A DNA stretch of 64,000 bases from Paramecium sonneborni (lineage: Eukaryota > Ciliophora > Oligohymenophorea > Peniculida > Parameciidae): the NCBI GenBank assembly GCA_905182985.1, contig CAJJDN010000027.1:73468-137467 (forward strand), read 5' to 3'. Below, piece after piece: positions 46,937-59,094 of the stretch. Within the stretch, counting starts at the first letter, position 1; every line of letters starts with the position of its first letter. Made by a program: the position numbers and the translations under genes. The notes under the pieces are model-generated. The model did no database searches. It saw nothing but the letters and a program-made list of their open reading frames with translations, and was not told the DNA's origin.

Positions 46937-49900
46937 TCATTTATCTTAATTAAATTTCGATTGCTGAGCACTTTGATTCTATACAAATTATGATTCTAAT
47001 AAATATTCTTTAGAAATATTTGAATTTCTTTCGGAATTTGGATCAAAAATCGATTAATCATTACATTATTATTATAACAAGCTTTAGTTTTTTTTATTCT
47101 ACTAGGGTTATTAGTCTTTAAATCTTGAACTTGGTTGTGCTTGCTATGACTTTGATTATTATTATTATTATTATTATTATTAATATTATTATTATTAATA
47201 TTATTATTAATATTATTATTACTGTTATTAATATTATTATTTATATTATTATTACTGTTATTATTACTATTATGATTAAAATTATTACTATTCTTATTAG
47301 GGTTATTCTTCCTATTATTATTATTATTACACTTATTGAGATCCTTCAACATTTTATTCCAACATATTTTTTTATTTTTTTTCTCTGTCATATTTTGATA
47401 ATTAAACTAAAAATCTTGCTTTTTACAAAATAATTTCACGATATTATTAATTAAAACTAAGGGGATATTATTTTTAATTATTCATGTTATTATTCTTCTG
47501 TTAATTGCTGTTTTATTAAATTGCTTACTCATCTAATTTGACATTCTTTTAAGTACAAACCTTTAAATACAATAACCCCGAAATAATTGAGACAAATAAT
47601 TAGTAACCTAATATTCCAACAAAAACATATCCTGAATAATTAAAATAAGACTCAACAGCTATAAAGCAATAAAAAATCAAAGCATTAATCAATAACTATT
47701 CAGCTAATTACTTTTTCTTCATTAATTGAACTTCTGCTGAATATTTTTTACTATAAATATTCTAGATTTACCATAAGTATGTTAATAAGGTAAAATTATA
47801 AGTATAAGATAACAGACTTAATTTTTTTAATAGGCATTCAATAAAAATGAAGATAATAGCAAATATAATAATTACAGTCTAATAAACAATTGAAACATTC
47901 CAAAGATTTTCTCCATATGAGATGAAAAGGTTGATGACAGTGAATAAAAAAACTGCAAAATCTAAAATCTTTTAATTTTTAATGAAAATATTAAATACAA
48001 GATCAATTTTTTGGTATTAAGGGATTAAAGCCATAAAGAATATTTCCTAATTTTTCTCTTAATTTTCAGGCATTTTATGTTATAAGTCAAAAATCAAATC
48101 ATCTTATTCAGCTTCTATTTGAAAATTAATTAAACTTTTTTCTGGAGAAATAATTTCTTATATTTTTAAATTTTCTGTTTTGTATTTATCACAGACATTA
48201 ATTTTGATTTTACCTTAATTGATATAATTCATTCTATAATAAATGGTGTTATTTTTATTCTTACTTTATATTTTTTCTTTTGAGTGATATAAATTAGAAA
48301 TAAGAGTATATAATAAAACATTTAAAGAATAAAATAATGGTACTATAATAGCTAAAGCAGTATAACCAAGTGACACATCTGTAATATTATAGAGTAATTA
48401 GTAAGAACTGTGAAAGGAAAAAAAGAAGCCTAATTTAATAATACTAATTTACAAACTGAAATTCCAAAGTAACTTTAAATCAATTAAAATTTGTTAAAAA
48501 TATTTTATAAGATGCAACTTGTATAAATAATCCAATCGTTAGAAATAATTTCATTATTTTTCATTTGATTGTTAATATTCTGTCTGATTTCAATAAAATG
48601 ATCAATTAAGGCATATTCTGAAAGAGTAGATTTCGAATTTGTTATTTGCTGGTTTATGAATAACAATTCCAATTAATCTTGTTATCCTAACATAAATTTA
48701 GGTAAAATAGAATTTAATCCTAGACCATCTAAATTAGTTTTTAAAGTTCTTTTTAGTAAACTATAATATTGTGATACATGACTATCAATCAGACTCCATT
48801 TATATATGCATTAAAGAGGATCATGAAATTACTTTATTTTAAATATGGAATGAGAAGTAATGATATTTTAAGGAATTTATGTATATTAACAAAGTAAATT
48901 GTATTTGTTTTTTTAAATTATTTTATTATTCCAAGAAATGCCAAATATTTTTAATTTCTCAAAAAGTTAAAACAGTACCATAAGGGATTAGTTGAATTTT
49001 AAGTTGCTATTAGAGATCACAACATGTTCTGGGTCTATAAAATTCAATATTCCCAAATATATCCATCTAATCAATTAAATTCTATCAATTTCTGCAAAAA
49101 ATGCAAAAAAAAAGGATGGGAGATCATTTAAATTATTTTTTTTTTCCTCTAAGAAGTAAGCATAATTTTGAGATAAAGTTTATACTTTATAGATTGGTAA
49201 ATAAAAGTTTGTATAAATTTCTTTATTTATTTCTTAAAATAATTATTTGAAATGCCTTCTACTTGTTATTATTATTATTGGAATTATTTTCTCATTCTTA
49301 AAATGAGAAATTGACTCATTGAGTTCATTTAATGGTTCCCCTTAATATATTAATATTGCTACATTATATTTAATATTTTCCTGTCCTTATTACCCAACAT
49401 TTATACGAGTTGTTTTATTTGTTAAAATTTCATTCTCAATATATTTTTTAAAATTAAAATCTGTTTTATCTTTCATAAGAGACTAGCCTCCATAAATAAA
49501 ATCAGGCAAATAATCATTTAGAAATTCAGTTTTTTAACTTTTTATACCCCTAAAATCAAAACCTTGTACTTAATCTAACGTCTAAGTATTTTAAAGTTCA
49601 TATTTATCTATAAAATCTAAACAAGCCAATCTTTTATTAATTTCATCTTGTAATTATTTTTTTTTTCTATCAGAAATATAATTAATTAATTAAGTAAACT
49701 CAGTTGAAAAAGGATAGAGTAATTATTATTTGGTTTCTTTTTCATTAACTACCATAGTAAGAGGTATTTCCTCATCTTCATTTAAATGAACAAGAAAATG
49801 GGATTCAATTTACATTTAATATTAAAAATTAATTTGTAACTAATTAAAGATAATTTATTCTCTTAAATAAATCTATTAATAATTCTTGAGTCCTAAAAGT

Positions 49901-49976
49901 AAACCAAAAGAAGATTAAGAGATTTTAAAGAGTATGCCTAAAATCTGTATATAAATTGATAGATATTACTATTCAT
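46937..49976 (-). CDS. large multi-pass membrane protein with polyQ tail
   Basis: The first exon is tiny: ATGAATA at 49976, then a 32 nt intron, then ISQSSFGLLLGLKNYQQIYL. A long soluble region of about 600 residues follows, then at least six hydrophobic helices (VCFFFSFHSSYQLLY; GYTALAIIVPLFYSL; FAVFLFTVINLF). The C-terminal tail is packed with Gln, including QQQY-type runs encoded by (TAA)n at about 47150-47330. It ends in SAQQSKFNQDK at TGA 46937-46939. A 23 nt intron separates the soluble part from the first helices. The layout recalls P-type ATPases, but no DKTGT is present; the nearest text is TNKTTRIN. I do not assign a family. Its start is 34 bases downstream of the DHHC gene stop. 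Confidence 0.65.
47150..47330 (-). repeat. TAA-rich microsatellite encoding polyQ/QQQY
   Basis: On the minus strand this is an imperfect (TAA)n/TAT trinucleotide array. In the frame of the surrounding gene it reads as glutamine runs broken by tyrosines. In the next frame it would be polyAsn (AAT); on the plus strand it would be polyIle (ATT). The Gln frame is the one continuous with the membrane protein and its natural C-terminus. Confidence 0.8.
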
Positions 49977-50010
49977 GAAATATAAATTATTCATATTTCT
50001 TGATTTTTTC

Positions 50011-51094
50011 TCAGACTTCAAAAAGGTCTGTTCTTGGGAAAGTATTTCTTTCTACATTTTTGACAGGAATAAACCAATATTTGAAATCAGGACCTAAAAC
50101 TTCTTTAAAATTATCTATAATTCTTGGTTTTTAGAAAGGATTCTATAAATAATAGATAAATGATTGTTATGTACATTAGCTTTTATTTCATTAATATGAT
50201 ATTCAACAGTTGTAATATTCAATCCAATATGATAAAGATGAAATCCTAAAAGAAAACCCATAGCAACAACTAAAGCAAAACAAGTAACATCACAAATGTT
50301 CAATATAAATTATTGATTTTTTGTAAGTTCCTATATTATATAGTTCAAAATTTACTTATAATACAAATTTGTCATTTAGAAATAAATCATAGGATATAAA
50401 TAGAGTGCATTAGATCATACATAGAATAGCGTAGAAATTGAATTGACAAAAATATCTGTGATTTTTTAAACCTACACAATTATTGACCCAAGGACAATGA
50501 TGATCCTAGTGTAGAAATATTTATCAATATAATATATACCATTCTCAAAATACATTTATTGCATTCTTTACAATGATGTGTTCTTGGTAATTTTATATTA
50601 TCACATTTGAAGCAGTACGAAACTAATTATAATGCTTGGATAATATCGCTAGAACCATATTATAAAATAATTGTATTACAATTTCATCATCATTCTCATC
50701 TTGTAATTAAAAATGGTTTTGCATTTTTCTCTATCTATGTTTGTTAATTTTTTCTGTCATTTTTTTTGTTCTTTATTTGATATCTTCCAAGGTTTTTTCA
50801 TGATAATGTTTTGCCTATTTTAATAAGAGAATATTTACTAAATCTTTTGGAGGATATCCAGGTTTGGTGCACTAGATCATAATATAAGCTAAATTCAAGA
50901 AGATGAATAATGTAGTAAATTCTATTCCAATGAAATATGCTACAACACCATGCTAATATATAAGAAAAACAAATTACTTTGTTAAGAAATGCTGGTAGAA
51001 AGATAAATGTAAAAGCATAAAATTCGCTAAAAATAATTCCATAAACAATTATCACAGCTATGAAATCAGGAAGTTAATGCTAACCCTTAAGCAT
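50011..51094 (-). CDS. DHHC-type protein S-palmitoyltransferase
   Basis: The ATG is at 51094. Two hydrophobic helices flank a short 25 nt intron, then CTKPGYPP, a charged linker, and the zinc-finger core. The core reads [20 protein letters not shown], then KCILRM, a 34 nt intron, and [21 protein letters not shown]. Two more hydrophobic helices follow ([20 protein letters not shown]), then [17 protein letters not shown], matching the C-terminal conserved element of the family. TGA is at 50011-50013. The enzyme transfers palmitate to Cys of substrate proteins at Golgi or plasma membrane, using the DHHC Cys. Introns of 25, 34, 25 and 32 nt fit. A one-base irregularity remains near 50650, just before the zinc finger. 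Confidence 0.92.
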
Positions 51095-51373
51095 AAATTA
51101 ATATTTTATATATATTTAATTTTTAAATATTTAGTATTTTCAATATTAGATTTTTGTATATAAAACAAGTAAATAAATGGATTACTGGAGAATGAGAAGA
51201 AAAAGATTATAATTTACAAAAGAATTTTAAGTAAATTTCTATTTTTTGTAAATTGAAAAAATAAATAGAATACTTGATGGCATAGGATAAATTGGAGACT
51301 AGGATGATATTTGAATTAAAAGTAATGTAGGATTGAAAATTGTATAAAATATATTATTTTTTATTTGAAAATA

Positions 51374-52854
51374 ATGGAGCCAGAGCAATTGATAGATTAA
51401 TTAAATGATATATTGTTGGCAGATCATTTTCGATTTATAGAGGTAATAGGAAGAGGGAGTTTTGGTGTAGTGGTGGCTGCATTTTGTAGTAACTTAGATA
51501 GAGTGGTGGCAATAAAAGTTAATTATATTCTTAGAATACAATAGATAACATCGAATGTTGATTAAGAGAACGAAGCCAATTTATTAAAAGCTTGTTGTCA
51601 TTAAAATATTGTAAAGCTTTACAAGGTGAGATAATTATTACGATTATAGGTGTTAGTCGCTAATAATCATCTTTATCTAATAATGGAGAGACTGATTGGT
51701 TTTACTCTTGAGAAATTAATGAAACAATCTATATTGTCAGAATAGAGTATAAGAAACTATATGACTTAAATTTTAAATGCATTAGTGTTTTTGCATAGAA
51801 AGAATATCATTCATAGAGATCTGAAACCAGGTAAAAGACACTTTATATTATAGAAAATATATTTATATGTGAAAATGCATGTGTAAAATTAATTGACCTT
51901 GGTTTAGGATAAGAAATTGTTTGTAAAGGATGTGTATATTAATCAGTTGGGACTCCCTATTTCATAGCCCCAGAAGTTATTTTAGGTAGGGATTAAAGTT
52001 AGGTTAATTATATACATATATATATAGGCTGTTGATATTTTTAGTTTAGGTATTATCTTTTATATGATGATCAACAATTTATAACATCCATTATGGGATG
52101 GATAAATGAGAAAAAAACATTATTATGAATTGATCTCCAATGAATTTTCTATTTCATTTCCTAAGACTATGCCTGAGTATTCATTTCTACTATATATTTA
52201 TTAGAATGGCTAAAGATTTTGTGTTGAATACTGTTTAATTTAGAGCTGAAAATAGAATGACAGCTCTTCAATGTTTAGAACATCCTTGGATTATAGGAAA
52301 AGGAGTTAAAACACATCCTATGACTACAAGAGAAATTATGTTAAGATACAACATTTAACAAAAACTATAACATGTAATTATATTAAATTAATCAGATAAT
52401 TAAATCTTTAATGTTTATAAAGACTCTACAATAAACCTGTGAAGAAGAAATCCATTATATTAAAACAACTAATTCACCTTTAATGGTAGAAAAGGAAGAA
52501 CAACAAATCTCTCCAGAAACTGATTAACCAAGATTAAGTGTTGAATTAACAAATAAAAAGCATAAAACTTTTAAATTAAATACTATTCCATTAAAAAAAG
52601 TAAGTTCCTATAAAGATTTAGTATCTTTGAGAGAAAAACAACTAAATTAAAAGAAATATCAAAGTATAAATTATTATTATTAATAAGACATGATTTTGAG
52701 GTTTAGAGAAAAATTATCTTTAGGTAATCAACTTAGTGCTATTGGACATTCAAACTTTGATTCTCCTATAAGTCATCGAAAATTAACTACTCTACCTTCA
52801 ATTAGTACTAATAGGTTATAGAGATAATCAACTTTTAATTTTAAAAATTTGTGA
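51374..52854 (+). CDS. Ser/Thr protein kinase with DLG in place of DFG
   Basis: The ATG at 51374 leads to a kinase domain: FIEVIGRGSFGVVVAAF, VVAIK, helix-C ENEANLLKACCHQNIVKLY, LIMERLIGFTLEKLM, HRKNIIHRDLKPENIF, KLIDLGLG (DLG instead of DFG), VGTPYFIAPEVILG, AVDIFSLGIIFYMMI, and subdomain XI ENRMTALQCLEHPWI. A C-terminal region of about 180 residues, rich in E/K/S and with basic clusters, ends at TGA 52852-52854. Six introns of 22-28 nt restore the frame. All residues needed for catalysis are present except the Phe of DFG, a replacement tolerated in some active kinases. The single-domain layout resembles CAMK/ULK-like kinases, but the subgroup is unclear. Confidence 0.9.
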
Positions 52855-52883
52855 AGTGCTTTTTATAAATTATCAATAAAAAA

Positions 52884-53708
52884 TCAATTTTACTTTAATC
52901 TATTCATAATTTCATCTGCTTCTTATGCTTTAGTTTCATCATAAGGTATATAATAGTTTGATAACCTAGATTAAGGATTACTCATAGGTTTACTCTACTC
53001 TCTTAAGACATTTATTGATTTAATGATCTCTTCATTATCTATTTCAATCTATTATATCATTTTTTTTATATCATTATTTATAAAGAATAATTCAGTATTG
53101 TCCTGTTTTAACAATCTAAAATTTGCTTGCATCTTTGAATTTTCTAATTTCAATTTATCTATTTACTATTATAAATCATTATGTTTATGATTATCTACTC
53201 GTAAATTCAAATTTGAAATCTCTGAAATTAAATTATCTACATTATTTCTAACTATTTAATATTACTGATAAACTTCCTATGGTTGTTATTATTCTTAATT
53301 TGTTTATTATATAGTTTTTATGGCTGTTTTTAATTAAATTGATGATTCATCCTTTCTGCTCTATTAAAATGATTGGTTCTAACTCTAATCATCCTTTATA
53401 CGAGGAACTTTTGAAATCAATTCTTTGAATTATTCATCAGAATTGTATATTTTTTCATTTTGTATCAAAACCTTACTAATATTCAATTTTAAAGTATCTA
53501 ATTTATCCTTCTCATTCAAAGTTAATTAATTTCCCTCTTCTAATCGTTTTAATAAAAATTCTAATTATTTTCCATCTTACTCTAATCGTTATTTATTCTT
53601 ATCTATCATTTATATCATAGTTGTTGATTTCCCTTTGTCCAAACACATTTTTAGAATCTCAATCTCTGCTTTAACCTGTAATTTTAATTTGCTTAGAGAT
53701 TATAGCAT
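52884..53708 (-). CDS. coiled-coil protein, unknown
   Basis: The ATG at 53708 opens an intronless 274-codon frame to TGA 52884-52886. The product is almost wholly helical and charged, with heptad-like Leu/Ile spacing: LKLQVKAEIEILKM, RLEQDGKQLEFLLKRLEE, NVDNLISEISNLNLRV and QQIDKLKLENSKM. A PRIKDD...QSFQQ hinge and a Gln-rich linker lie centrally. The C-terminus NYYIPYDETKAQEADEIMN is less coiled and may be a conserved tail. Its stop is 29 bases from the kinase stop (tail to tail). No family is recognised; cytoskeletal or basal-body scaffolds often look like this. Confidence 0.75.
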
Positions 53709-53861
53709 TTATTCAAAAAAACTATTTATTTATTTATAACAATAACTTATAAACAATTTAATTATTTATAACAATAACTTATACACTTTATAATTATATA
53801 ATATTAGTCTTTACATTTTATTCGCAAACCAACTCTTTAGATGAAACTTATTTTTCTTTGA

Positions 53862-54980
53862 AAATTTTAATAAAATTCGAAAACCCTATCTTTGAAATTA
53901 CACTTCCTTAAATTAATTCTATCAATAACATCTATAAGGTTCATTAATTTATTTGCCTTTTTATTAGTTATCATATTAGATTATTACAATTCTAATTTTA
54001 ATGATATCATAACAAATATCAGTTTCTATAATCCAAAAGAGAAACCTCTTTCAAAAATAATCAAAGTACAACTTGAACATTTGTTATTCAAACATTTTAA
54101 TTCAGATTATTTTGTATTATTATCACATTTATCTATATTCAGACAAAATATAATCAAAAAGTAAAACTATTTATACTTCAAATTTAAATTATTATATATT
54201 GCTTAAGAAATGTTTTTTATATTTTAAATTAAAGTTTCTCCTTATTTGCTAGATAAGGCATAAATAGAAATATCACCTCCAAAACAACTATAACAGAATA
54301 TTTGTTATTATTGCTATGCAGTTTAAGAAATCAACAACAAACTATTCTGTTAATATATAAAAAAATAACACAAATTATTTACTCCTAACTATATGAAATT
54401 AATTATATAAAAAATTATTTAGGATATTTCTTACTTCATTTATGTATTTTTGCCATATATATCAAAGATAAAAATATAGGTTGCCAAAACTGTTGCAAAT
54501 GTTATTTCTTCCTAACTATTTGCTATATATTTAGTATTAATTTATGAAATAGAGTTTTTATAATTTATAGTCCCTTCTTAAATTTATATATAATTTAAAA
54601 ATTATCAAAAAAATTTATATAATATACTTATGCTTTTAAATATCATAATTAATCCAATTATTTTTAAATCTTTGGTATTCATTTATGTTTTTTTTCTAAT
54701 TTAAATTTTTGGTATTCATTTTTAAATTCTTAATAAGAAGTTTATTCTTCATCAGTAAATCTAATAAAAAATCTTTTGGTATTATAAAATCTTTTTATAG
54801 AATTCAACTCTGACAAAAGTTATTAGACAGACTCTTTTACTATTTACATTTTAATCTATTAAACCAACATTCGATGACTTTAAGCTTTTTTATTAAATCT
54901 ATAATGAATGGTCGTTTTTCTGTATTAATCTCAATTTTCTAACATATAGATTCAACTAAGGAAGACTTCAACATATTTGA
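53862..54980 (+). other. long TGA-free frame, possibly a membrane protein
   Basis: The plus strand is free of TGA for about 370 codons here, more than expected by chance. The text is hydrophobic in places (INLFAFLLVIILDYY; LFAIYLVLIYEIEFLQF) and polar in others (ISPPKQLQQNICYYCYAVQE). There is no ATG near its left end, and the last 300 bases overlap the end of the better supported minus-strand gene at 54679. It might be an exon set of a multi-pass protein with an undetected start, or composition-driven. I do not assign a family. Confidence 0.3.
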
Positions 54981-56738
54981 AACATTACATAATTGTTGAA
55001 TCTTAAAAATTTCATCAATTGATTTTTTTATCACCAAATTTTTCAGTAATTAATTTATTATTTATTTAATTAAGTTATTTATAATAACAAAATAGATAGT
55101 TTCTAATTCTTTTCTTTTATTTTATTAATTTTACAAAAGATTCTAATAGTTAAATTTAGAATTTTTTGTATTTAATGTTATTTTATTTTGTAATTTTTAT
55201 CAACATTTTTTCAAAATATGAAAAATAATTATTATTTTGAATTTTTTTTTTAAAATTTTCGATACAATCTATCTCTTTATGCAATTTCTATTGTTCCAAA
55301 TCAAGCTCAAAGCCTTTGGAAACATCATTTTGTATTCCTGAATGAATTATATCTCCCTCTAATTTTTCTTCATCAATTTTAAATTATTTTAGTTTATTAT
55401 TTGAATAAAACTACATTTCATATATTTCGATATATTCTTTTTAATCAATTTTCAACTTTATGAATTTTAAAAATTCCTCTTCTTGTTTACAATTACAATT
55501 TTTCATCATTTCTTAATCCCATTTATTAGTGATAGTTTGCATAGTATCTTCATTGATATTCATGAAGATAATTAGAAAGAGATTTTCAAAAATCTTGGGA
55601 ATTAATATATTATTAAAAAGCAAATTTGTATTCGAAGATAAGAGTTTTTAACCATCAATAACAAATTAAATCAAAAATTATTTTGATTAATTTATTATGT
55701 AGAATAAACTTAATTAATTAATTTCAGGCAGAATTAATTTGAACTAGACATCATTATATAAAATTATTTGTTGATATTGATTATCTTTTATTACAATAAA
55801 AGTCAGCTAATTATTTTTTCTGAAAAAAATATTCTGATTTTCAGGATTATTCAATGTATTAAATAATATATTAGAATATTATTCCTTCTAATCAAAATTT
55901 TCTAATAATAGTATTATAACATTATCTTAGTTTTAATCAAATTAATCATCATCACTTATTTGAAGTTGAAATTTTATTTATTGATAATCCTAATAAAAAT
56001 CTAAATCTTCCAAAATCTCTAATATTTAATTATTAAATATTTTATTCTATTTTAGAAGATCTTATTTGACTTTTTCTAGGTTTTTATATCTAGTACATAT
56101 TTCGATAAAGGACATTTTTAAATATATCAAAATTTTTAAATCTTTAACTTACAAATCAGATTTAATACTTATGAAATTAATTTCATTACTATAATTCATT
56201 AACAACTGTATAATTGTCTTTTTCATAACTTCACAACTTTTCAAATCCCTTTAATAATTAACCTTTTTGAGTAAGAAGTTAAGATAGCTACTTACATAAC
56301 TTTTTGAATATTTGTATAGCTTAACTAAGCAGAGGATCATAATTTTAAAATTTTGTTAAATTATTTATCTAACTTTATAACGAAACCCTTTTTTCAATTT
56401 AACATTAATTTAAACATAAATAAGGTTGAATGAAAAGCATCTAATATTTGTATTTTTAAATATGCTATGCAATCTAGATTTAAAGTTTAAAAATCTTATT
56501 CTTTAACTTATAAAATTGATGAATAAAACATAATCTATTTGATTAAATTCATTTAATTTTATTCAGTATCCTAATCTTTATCTATGTATTCATCGAATAT
56601 TTATTCCTCAAATTTAATTTCTTTTGACAGATTAACATGATAACCTTTAAAAGGAGATGTTATATTATCACTATTAACCAAAACAAGAAAATCAAAATTA
56701 AATGGTTATGAAAATAATCCTTCTAGTAATTATTTCAT
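54679..56738 (-). CDS. large hypothetical acidic/Gln-rich protein
   Basis: The frame is open from at least the ATG at 56738 (possibly from about 56925, without an ATG). It begins with LLEGLFSQPFNFDFLVLVNS and SPFKGYHVNL. After a 35 nt intron it continues with MILCLVKLYKYSKSYVSSYL and a long helical region (FIEICTRYKNLEKVKQDLL; QQIKFQLQISDDDQ). Then come MMKNCNCKQEEEFLKFIKL and a C-terminal Lys-rich end at TGA 54679-54681. A frame change near 55025, and a likely 38 nt intron near 54845, precede RFFIRFTDEEQTSYQEFKN. The length is about 670 residues. I recognise no domain. The text is clearly protein-like over its whole length, so the gene is probably real even though exon borders are uncertain. 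Confidence 0.55.
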
Positions 56739-56950
56739 CAATTTATTTAATATTTTTTCTTACTTTTATTCTTCATTTATATTGCTTACAAATCTCAAAT
56801 TATATAATTTTACTCTTTAGATAAATTATGAAGTGTTTCTTTCTTATTAATTCAATAAAGTTTATCTATTCAAAATTATTATCTATAACTATATTTTAAA
56901 AATAAAACAAATAAATCGAATTTATAAATCCTGTTTTCAAATCTAGGATT

Positions 56951-57238
56951 ATGTTAGATTTTCTAGGTTTTATTCTGTCTTAAATTAATGAAGAGGATGT
57001 AAGATTAAAATAAAAGATGCAAGCTGATGAAGGATGTATGTTTTAATCAATTCAATAATAGATAAGAGGTCTGGTGAAATATCTTATAAGCAATTGGACT
57101 TTTATTGATTATACTTTTAATTCATTTAATATTTTTTATTTAATAAAAAAAAAAATTTTTGTGTAGAATAATTTTGTTTATTCTATTGATTTTTCTTATG
57201 TTCAAAATTTTTTGTCTCCTTTATTATCTCAAATATGA
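56951..57238 (+). CDS. hypothetical short protein
   Basis: The ATG at 56951 starts 95 codons ending at TGA 57236-57238. The first 50 residues (MLDFLGFILSQINEEDVRL; then QIRGLVKYLISNWTFIDY) look like a folded protein; the rest is low-complexity. It diverges from the hypothetical gene ending at 54679. No family is recognised. Confidence 0.35.
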
Positions 57239-57693
57239 AAGTAATTATTTCGACAAATTTAAGACAATTGGTAATATCTCAAAAAATCTAAAGTAGAAAT
57301 TTAAAATTGTTCAATAAAAATTTCTTTTTATTTTGTTTGTAATTTTTTGCAAAATGAAACAATGAGATGCATCTTTAATATATTCTTTTATAGATGATTT
57401 AAATTATACTTTTATGTTATTCTTTTATAATCTTACTGAAATATCTTAAGATTTATATTTTCATATAATTTATTGAAAATAATATCAAAATGAGATATAC
57501 TAGATTCCATTAATCATAATAGTATTTTTAAGTCTATTGTATTATTTTTAATTTTATAAACCCATTAAGTTGAACTCTTATATTACATTTAAGTTTGAAT
57601 TTATTGAGATTATTGTTGAGTAATTCTATAGCATTGACATATAATAATTATATATAGATATTTTTTATTAATAATAGAAATACTAATAATAAT
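57239..57693. other. intergenic, nothing recognised
   Basis: AT-rich sequence between a short plus-strand ORF and the 3' end of a minus-strand gene. Confidence 0.5.
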
Positions 57694-58748
57694 TCATATC
57701 CAAGGAAGTTGCTTATATCCACAAGGTTAAGAATGTTTATATTGAGGAGAATGTTTATAATTCATAGATTTTAAGAATTGTTGATATTCTTCTTCTGTAT
57801 TCTTCTTATTGAAGTAGTCTATTTAATTTTAGTATAGTCTTTAAGGATTAAATAATTATGATTTTAATGGTTCTTCCAACTTAAAAATTCTAAATTCAAT
57901 GAAGACAATTTAATTAGGATTAACTTGGGTTCTTTTAAACATTTATTTTTATTCAATTCTACATTTATATTATGCACCTTCATAAGTATTAATATATTGA
58001 TCAAAATATTAAACTCCTGAGAGTGAACTAAAAGTTATATCACACCATAGTTGTAAGGATGTTCCAATATCAAAAATAGATGGTAGAGTTTTAGTTTCAT
58101 GCAAATGATGCGAAACCATATCTCTAGTTACTCCCATAAGTGTATAAAATTATTCATTTACTATTCTTTAGGATAATGAACTATTGTCTTTATTCACTTT
58201 TTGTATAATACAATGATATGGATAATCTTAGGCAATTTGTTCGACTTATAACAATTCTTCATTTGATATATAATAATGTTAAGTGTACTCATTAAGAATA
58301 TTGAATCTTTAATGTACTAATTCTATAGCAATTTAAGCACAGGGATCCTCTAATTTTGATAGAAGATTAACTATTTATTCAAATGAATAATTTGGTTCAT
58401 CAAGAAGCTCTAATGTATAAAAATACACATCATCTAGTTAATCTGTGCGTGATACTCTGTGATTGTAAGTACAGGGTGTTTCTTTTAGATTTCCTAAGCA
58501 ATGTTCTGGAATATAATTAAGTGCTAATTTTAGTTCTACATCTGATTTTATATAAACACGCTCTTTTAATGATTTTGGTACTGATACTATGCAAATTAGT
58601 TCTTTTATTGCTTTTTATTTGTGGTTTTACTTTTCTATTCATTATATATTTGAAAATTATTACTTTTTTTGCTTACATTCTTAGATTATATTGATAAACT
58701 AGTTGATTCATCATGCATACTTACTCGTTATTTTACTATCTTACTCAT
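57694..58748 (-). CDS. hypothetical protein, soluble
   Basis: From the ATG at 58748, a 26 nt intron and then a 42 nt intron bring a short Q/K-rich N-terminus into frame with the main ORF, which ends at TGA 57694-57696. The roughly 325-residue product is well-behaved globular text: KELICIVSVPKSLKERVYIK, LALNYIPEHCLGNLKETP, FYTLELLDEPNYSFEQIV, TLPSIFDIGTSLQLWCDITF, and IVFIEFRIFKLEEPL near the C-terminus. I do not recognise a family. The quality of the frame, with no unexplained breaks after the second intron, argues strongly that it is a real gene. Confidence 0.65.
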
Positions 58749-59094
58749 TGTGTATAAATTATAAAAAATTTAAAAATACTCTAAATCATAAGAATTTTAG
58801 TGACAAATATAAATTTACTAATTATTTACATTAACTTATTATAATTATTGTTATAATTATACTTATAATTTATACAATATATATATTATCATTTATAATG
58901 CTTTTTCCTGATGGGAAATAAGAATAAATGAATAAAATTGATAATAATGAGTTGATTAATTGATATTTAATGATATAAGGTATTTATTTTTTTCTTAATT
59001 TTTGATTGGTGGATTAGAAATGAAAAAAGATTAATTGAGATTTATATTTGTAATAAGGCGGGTTTGAAACATAATTAAATAAATCAAAAATAAA

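Noticed and set aside
46996..47391. Minus-strand polyasparagine protein (starts MTEKKNKK)
   Set aside because: It is the wrong frame of the TAA repeat. The frame continuous with the upstream membrane protein reads the repeat as polyQ and has a natural TGA end.
47125..47433. Plus-strand polyisoleucine protein
   Set aside because: Reverse-strand shadow of the same microsatellite.
46937..49976. P4-ATPase (flippase) or chitin-synthase assignment for the polyQ membrane protein
   Set aside because: The helix layout is loosely similar but no DKTGT phosphorylation motif or processive glycosyltransferase motifs are present.
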